Source of the DNA: Mycoplasmatota bacterium
GTDB taxonomy: Bacteria > Bacillota_I > Bacilli_A > Izemoplasmatales > Hujiaoplasmataceae
Assembly (NCBI GenBank): GCA_023132365.1
Contig: JAGLYJ010000015.1
Location: forward strand, 1 to 18,834
Direction of reading: 5' to 3'
DNA length: 18,834 nucleotides
Shown here: positions 14,905 through 18,834 of the stretch, piece after piece
Position numbering within the stretch: position 1 is the first letter of the stretch
Layout: each line of letters starts with the position of its first letter
Notes under the pieces: generated by a model
The model's input: only the letters and a program-made list of their open reading frames with translations
What the model was told of the DNA's origin: nothing
Database searches by the model: none
Translations under genes and position numbers: made by a program

Positions 14905-15582
14905 ATGCCAAAAAAATCATTTGCGGTTATTGGTGTTGGTCGTTTTGGATTAGCATTAATTGAAGAGTTAGTTTCATTGAAAGCTAATGTTTTAGTAATT
15001 GACAAAAATTTTGATAAGATTGAAAAAATAGCTAAATTAGTTACAAATGCAATCTGCTTAGATTCAACTGATATTGAAGCTTTGAAGGAAATCAGCATAT
15101 CTTCTTATGATGTTGTAATAGTAGCTACAGGTATGAACGTAGATAATTCAATTTTGACAACTTTGATATTAAACGATTTAGGGGTTAAAAATATATACGT
15201 TAAAGTACAATCTGAATATCATGCTAGAGTTGTTGAAAAACTTGGAGTTTCTCCAGAGCATTTAGTTTGGCCAGAACAAGCAACAGGTAAAAGATTAGCT
15301 AAAATTCTAATATCTGGAAACTTTGTAGAGTATTTACAGTTAGATCAAGAGTATAGTTTTATATCGATGGTTGTATCAAAGAAAATCATTGGTCATAACT
15401 TACTTGATTTAGGTATTAGGAAAAAATTTGGAGTTAATATAGTTGCGATAAGAAGAAATGATAAAATTATTATTCCTTCATCACAAACACCATTTGAGGT
15501 TAAAGATGAAATTCTACTAGTAGGTAGAAATGATTTAATTGAAAAATTCACTATTTGGCTTCATTCAAAAAATAATAGATAA
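14905..15582 (+). CDS. TrkA/KtrA-type potassium uptake regulatory subunit (RCK protein)
   Basis: The 225-residue soluble protein has the two-domain RCK layout of KtrA/KtrC. The N-terminal Rossmann domain (about 5-125) has GVGRFG (G10, G12, G15) and the acidic D33 at the end of beta 2, which would bind the ribose of NAD(H) or adenine nucleotide. The C-terminal RCK_C/TrkA_C domain (about 138-223) is, in Firmicute relatives, a c-di-AMP binding site. As a ring it would gate a membrane K+ channel such as KtrB or KtrD; no such pore gene is in this window. The start ATG 14905 has GGAGTGA at 14894-14900. It has its own promoter and terminator. KtrA and KtrC cannot be told apart here, so no symbol is given. 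Confidence 0.92.
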   Translation: MPKKSFAVIGVGRFGLALIEELVSLKANVLVIDKNFDKIEKIAKLVTNAICLDSTDIEALKEISISSYDVVIVATGMNVDNSILTTLILNDLGVKNIYVKVQSEYHARVVEKLGVSPEHLVWPEQATGKRLAKILISGNFVEYLQLDQEYSFISMVVSKKIIGHNLLDLGIRKKFGVNIVAIRRNDKIIIPSSQTPFEVKDEILLVGRNDLIEKFTIWLHSKNNR

Positions 15583-15589
15583 ATAAATT

Positions 15590-15617
15590 GGTTAAGAAAT
15601 TTCTTAACCTTTTTTTT
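15590..15617 (+). terminator. Intrinsic terminator after the trkA-like gene
   Basis: A perfect 20-bp palindrome, GGTTAAGAAA and TTTCTTAACC (15590-15609), is followed by eight Ts (15610-15617). Confidence 0.93.
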
Positions 15618-15646
15618 GTGCTTAAAAAACAAATTATCTAAAAATA

Positions 15647-15655
15647 TGTTAAAAT
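15647..15655 (+). promoter_or_regulatory. Possible extended -10 promoter of rdgB
   Basis: TGTTAAAAT (15647-15655) fits the TGnTAnAAT form of an extended -10. No clear -35 is seen at the right distance. It lies between the upstream terminator and the rdgB ribosome binding site, so some promoter is expected here. Confidence 0.5.
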
Positions 15656-15671
15656 TGATATAGGTGATAAT

Positions 15672-16265
15672 ATGAAAAGAATCCTTATTGCTACCCAAAA
15701 CGAAGGAAAAATGGATGAATTCAATGCTGCATTTAACCCTTTAGGGTATAGCTGTATTTCATTGAATGATGTAGGTTTCAAAGAAGAAATAATAGAAAAT
15801 GGTTTAACCTTTTTTGATAATGCCTATATAAAAGCCAAATATATATCTGATAAGTATAACCTTGTTACTCTAGCTGATGATTCAGGGTTAATAGTAGAAG
15901 CATTACCAAACGAACTTGGAGTCAAATCAAAACGTTTTTCAAAAGAAGCAACTCATGAAGCAAATAATTTACTTCTTCTAGAGAAAATGAAAAACATAGT
16001 TGATCGAACTGCATATTTTATTTCACAATTAGTACTCTACTATCCTGGAGGCAAATTCTATACATATCAAGGTAGAGTTTATGGGGAAATTGGTTTTGAC
16101 TTAAGAGGAAACTTTGGATTTGGTTATGATCCATTATTTATTGTGGATGTAATATATAAACGTATGGCTGAACTAACAAAAACAGAGAAAAATCAAGTTA
16201 GTCATAGAGGAAATGCTTTAAATAAACTAATTGAGGACATAAAAAATGAAGTTATTGTTATTTAG
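15672..16265 (+). CDS. rdgB: dITP/XTP pyrophosphatase (RdgB/HAM1 family)
   Basis: RdgB hydrolyses non-canonical purine triphosphates such as dITP, ITP and XTP to monophosphates, keeping deaminated bases out of DNA and RNA. The 197-residue length is typical. Motifs are ATQNEGK at the N terminus, the metal/catalytic ADDSGL (D69, D70), GFGYDPLF, and SHRGNAL (S177-H178-R179), which reads the purine base. LGVKSKRF replaces the common PGVYSARY, a modest variation. The start is ATG 15672 with AGGTGA at 15662-15667. Its last 20 bases overlap the start of the phosphoesterase gene, so translation of the two is likely coupled. An rdgB-yfcE pair is also common in other Firmicutes. Confidence 0.96.
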   Translation: MKRILIATQNEGKMDEFNAAFNPLGYSCISLNDVGFKEEIIENGLTFFDNAYIKAKYISDKYNLVTLADDSGLIVEALPNELGVKSKRFSKEATHEANNLLLLEKMKNIVDRTAYFISQLVLYYPGGKFYTYQGRVYGEIGFDLRGNFGFGYDPLFIVDVIYKRMAELTKTEKNQVSHRGNALNKLIEDIKNEVIVI

Positions 16266-16746
16266 TGATAATCATCGAGATAGAAATTCAGTAAAAAAAT
16301 TGGTACTTAAACACAAAGATGCAGATCGAATTTTCTCATTGGGTGATAGTGAAATGAAAGAACAAGAACTATCAGCGTTGAACATCGTTGGCGTTAGGGG
16401 CAATTATCCTTTCGAACCAAACTTTCCTAAGGAGTTAACTTTCGAGTATCATGATGTAAAAGTGTATTTTACTCATGGGCATTATTTCTCTGTAAAAATG
16501 GGACTAAGTAGATTACTTAATTTTGCAGTTTACAATCACATAGACATTGTCTGTTTTGGTCATACACATCGGGCATTACTAAAAGAAATAAATGGAGTAA
16601 TATTTATAAATCCTGGTGCGTTATCTAAGCGGAAAATGTTTAGTAAAAACTCATATGCAATATTAGAAATAACAGAAACACTTATTAAGGTCGATATTCT
16701 AACTCTATCTGGTGAACGCTTGTTAAAATATAAAAAACAAAGGTGA
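16246..16746 (+). CDS. YfcE/MJ0936-like metallophosphoesterase
   Basis: This small (166-residue) calcineurin-like phosphoesterase should use two divalent metals to cleave phosphodiester or phosphomonoester bonds. Its natural substrate is unknown in most organisms. The five metal-site motifs are visible: D8-N-H10, G33-D34, G52-N53 (GNYP instead of the frequent GNCD), T-H77-G-H79 and F-G-H106-T-H108, with NPGAL after them. The start ATG 16246 lies inside rdgB, with GAGGA at 16233-16237. The stop is TGA (16744-16746), the only TGA stop among complete genes in the window, and it is also part of the AGGTGA Shine-Dalgarno of the next gene. If TGA were read as Trp the protein would gain only seven codons, so this gene alone does not prove the code. 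Confidence 0.93.
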   Translation: MKLLLFSDNHRDRNSVKKLVLKHKDADRIFSLGDSEMKEQELSALNIVGVRGNYPFEPNFPKELTFEYHDVKVYFTHGHYFSVKMGLSRLLNFAVYNHIDIVCFGHTHRALLKEINGVIFINPGALSKRKMFSKNSYAILEITETLIKVDILTLSGERLLKYKKQR

Positions 16747-16750
16747 TATT

Positions 16751-18834
16751 TTGGAATTACTTGCTAAATTTGATGAACTGAAACAAAATAAGAAATCTAA
16801 TGAATTAATAGAAGATTTACATACTTTATTGTCTTTATCCAAGAAAGAAAAAGACTATTCTTTAACTATGCAAATTTTGCAATATTTAATTGAATCTTTA
16901 AGATATCTTAGATTACATGATAAAGCTATTTTGTTGCTAGAAACAGAGATTAATGAAGCATTCTTTACTAGAAAAGATGATATCTTAAAAATTATTGATG
17001 AACTTGTTAGGACTCTACTTAGAACAGAAGACTTTTTAAAACTTAAATCTACTTTATATACAAGAGAGAGATTCCTAACAAATGAACATCAAAAGGTAAT
17101 GCAAAAGTTTTACTTAGCTGTTTGCCATGAAGGCTTAAAAGATAATAAGTTAGCTATTGATAACCTACTTAGTATTAAAGATAATATTTCTAACAGTAAT
17201 CTTGTCAGTAAGTATTTGAAGCTATCAATGCTGCATTTAAAAGAAAATCAATTAAAGAAAGCAAAAGAATACTTTGAAAAGGCTGTTAAGTTCGAACCTA
17301 AAAAGAAAAATCCGATTTTTTATTTGACTGAATCGGATATTTTGTATGCTGAAAAAGATTATCAGAATGCTTTAGTGTTATATCAAGAGTATTTTATTAA
17401 ATCAAAAAATAAGCGAAGATATTTGGATAGATATATCTTGATTAACATTAAATTAAATAGAGTTGATGAAGCTTGGAGATTTTATCAGGAATATTTACCT
17501 ACTATCAAAGGATTAGTATCTAGAAACTATCGTTTAATTTATTATGAAGCTGCTAAAATTTTAGCCAAGGAATTAAACAATACTTTTGAAGAAGATAAAC
17601 TTGATTATTTAATTCAAGAACTTGAGCCAAACAAACCAGCATTAAATCAATTTGATAATGTATATAGACTATTAACTATCGCCTTTAAGAACAAGCGATA
17701 CTCTAAAGTAAGAGATATAATCCATGGGCTGTTTTCAGCTATTGATTCACTTTATCATTTCCAAAAAATGTTATTTGTTACAAAGAATGAAGAAGGTATA
17801 AGTTTCTATCACTATTCAAAGGGGTTATTACTAGAAAAAAAGCCTAAGATTACTGAATATTCAAATACAATTTTTGATACTATATTGGATTCAAATCCAG
17901 TAAATGATTTATATACTTACGATGATTTAATTGGGTATAAAAAGGAATTATATAAAACTGTCGAAACTTCATATATTTTTGTAAATGGAATTAAAAGAGA
18001 AGAGAGTTTTAATTACTTTGTAATATATTCTAAAGATATTGATAGTTTTGATTTTCAGCAAAAGCTGATTTTAATAGCTAATGAAATACTTAAAAAGCAG
18101 TTAAATGATTTTGATGTGTTTGGAAATCAAAATAGTATATACAAAAACTATCAAGAGCTATTCAATAAAGAAAGCATAGGTTTTATCAAAATAGAAAAAG
18201 GTACAATTCATTTATTAAATACGCAAGCTAAATCAATTCTTGGAACTAAGACTGATTATCTTGCTTTTGAAGAATTTCAAAACTCTTTAGTTAAAAAAGT
18301 ATTTATTGATGACTTTCTATATACAGATCAACTCGTTTTAGAGATTAAAGAAAAAGATATGGTCAGGTCAGTTGTTTTTAATATTACTAAAGATGAGTAT
18401 ATTATCTACGCAACAATGAAAGTTGATGAGGCGCGCAATAATATCGCTCATATTAATCCTTTTATTGGCGTTGGTAATGAGAGTAAGCTTTTAGATGATT
18501 GTAACGGCTTAGGACCTTTAAATGTCATTTTGTTTGATATTAGAAACTACTTAGAATACTTTAAAGATTATAACTACCATATTTATAAGGAAAAACTTGA
18601 TCGAGTTATTAATGTGTTAAAGTCTCTATCTAGAACACACTTTATTAATATCTATCTAGAATCATTCAATTTACTTTACTTAACAGTTAATACAGTAGAC
18701 AAGCGAGTTATTAAGAGAATAGTAGAAGGAATATATAAGGATGATTTTGGCTTTGATATTAGGACTTCTGTTATAGCAATTAATAATAGTGTAAATTATG
18801 ATGATCTTGTTAAACTAAGATATTTGAACTCTAT
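16751..18834 (+). CDS. Large signalling-type protein: TPR, GAF-like, PAS-like and degenerate GGDEF-like regions (3' end cut by window)
   Basis: A frame starting at TTG 16751 runs open to the window end (694 codons, no stop). The Shine-Dalgarno AGGTGA (16741-16746) is shared with the stop of the phosphoesterase gene. Residues about 20-300 look like helical TPR-type repeats, clearest at LKENQLKKAKEYFEKAVKFE and the following helices (about 155-260). Residues about 317-453 could be a GAF-like fold. About 470-585 look PAS-like, with GFIKIEKGTIHLLNTQAKSI. From 591, NVILFDIRNYLEYFKDYNYH resembles the opening of a GGDEF domain. The signature position then reads INIYLESFN (632-640) instead of GGDEF, and TSVIAINNSVNYDDLVKLR matches the family's closing strand and helix. 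Diguanylate cyclase activity is therefore unlikely. An EAL domain may follow beyond the window. No membrane segment is seen. The assignment rests on pattern likeness only. Confidence 0.7.
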   Translation, partial: MELLAKFDELKQNKKSNELIEDLHTLLSLSKKEKDYSLTMQILQYLIESLRYLRLHDKAILLLETEINEAFFTRKDDILKIIDELVRTLLRTEDFLKLKSTLYTRERFLTNEHQKVMQKFYLAVCHEGLKDNKLAIDNLLSIKDNISNSNLVSKYLKLSMLHLKENQLKKAKEYFEKAVKFEPKKKNPIFYLTESDILYAEKDYQNALVLYQEYFIKSKNKRRYLDRYILINIKLNRVDEAWRFYQEYLPTIKGLVSRNYRLIYYEAAKILAKELNNTFEEDKLDYLIQELEPNKPALNQFDNVYRLLTIAFKNKRYSKVRDIIHGLFSAIDSLYHFQKMLFVTKNEEGISFYHYSKGLLLEKKPKITEYSNTIFDTILDSNPVNDLYTYDDLIGYKKELYKTVETSYIFVNGIKREESFNYFVIYSKDIDSFDFQQKLILIANEILKKQLNDFDVFGNQNSIYKNYQELFNKESIGFIKIEKGTIHLLNTQAKSILGTKTDYLAFEEFQNSLVKKVFIDDFLYTDQLVLEIKEKDMVRSVVFNITKDEYIIYATMKVDEARNNIAHINPFIGVGNESKLLDDCNGLGPLNVILFDIRNYLEYFKDYNYHIYKEKLDRVINVLKSLSRTHFINIYLESFNLLYLTVNTVDKRVIKRIVEGIYKDDFGFDIRTSVIAINNSVNYDDLVKLRYLNS

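Noticed and set aside
1..18834. Defence island, prophage, transposon or CRISPR content
   Set aside because: No transposase, integrase, direct repeat array or toxin-antitoxin pair was seen. Apart from the unrecognised first gene and the partly assigned last gene, every gene belongs to a recognised family, mostly core, and base usage looks uniform by eye.

Overview
The window is about 18.8 kb of strongly AT-rich, gene-dense chromosomal DNA from a low-GC Gram-positive-type bacterium. Gene order and content look like the Firmicutes/Mollicutes border: mutS-mutL-miaA, efp, and a cmk-S1-der-hup block resembling the Bacillus arrangement in compacted form. TGG encodes Trp throughout, and no TGA interrupts any long reading frame. 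One TGA appears to act as a stop, at the end of the metallophosphoesterase gene. This fits genetic code 11 and argues against a code-4 Mycoplasma/Spiroplasma. Acholeplasma-, Izemoplasma- or Haloplasma-like lineages are my best guess; this is inference, because no rRNA is present. I see no tRNA, rRNA, CRISPR array, insertion sequence or prophage, so this is mostly core genome.

Layout: (1) Bases 1-6515 hold a plus-strand operon. It contains a 5'-truncated membrane-anchored protein with SAP-like repeats, then mutS, mutL and miaA, closed by a bidirectional terminator. (2) A membrane-anchored rhodanese gene on the minus strand diverges from efp, and their promoters overlap at the -35 elements. efp is followed by a CNNM/CorC-type transporter gene (hlyC-like) ending in a terminator. 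rluB follows immediately, without an obvious promoter of its own. (3) cmk, a five-domain S1 protein and der form a tight operon ending in a terminator. hup (HU) follows with its own promoter and terminator. (4) A CPBP-type intramembrane protease gene on the minus strand converges on hup and diverges from a trkA/ktrA-like gene. (5) rdgB, a YfcE-like phosphoesterase gene and a large protein gene cut by the window end form a tightly overlapping operon. The large protein reads as TPR, GAF-like, PAS-like and a degenerate GGDEF-like region.

Functionally the window joins genome upkeep (MutS/MutL mismatch repair, RdgB nucleotide-pool cleaning, HU), translation quality (MiaA, EF-P, RluB, S1 protein, Der), membrane and ion homeostasis (CNNM/CorC, TrkA) and signalling (the TPR-GAF-PAS-GGDEF-like protein). 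The least ordinary items are the truncated SAP-repeat tail-anchored protein, the overlapping divergent promoters with a 14-bp palindrome, the terminator/anti-Shine-Dalgarno junction before rluB, the CPBP protease with an extracellular FxLYD-like domain, and the degenerate GGDEF protein at the right edge.
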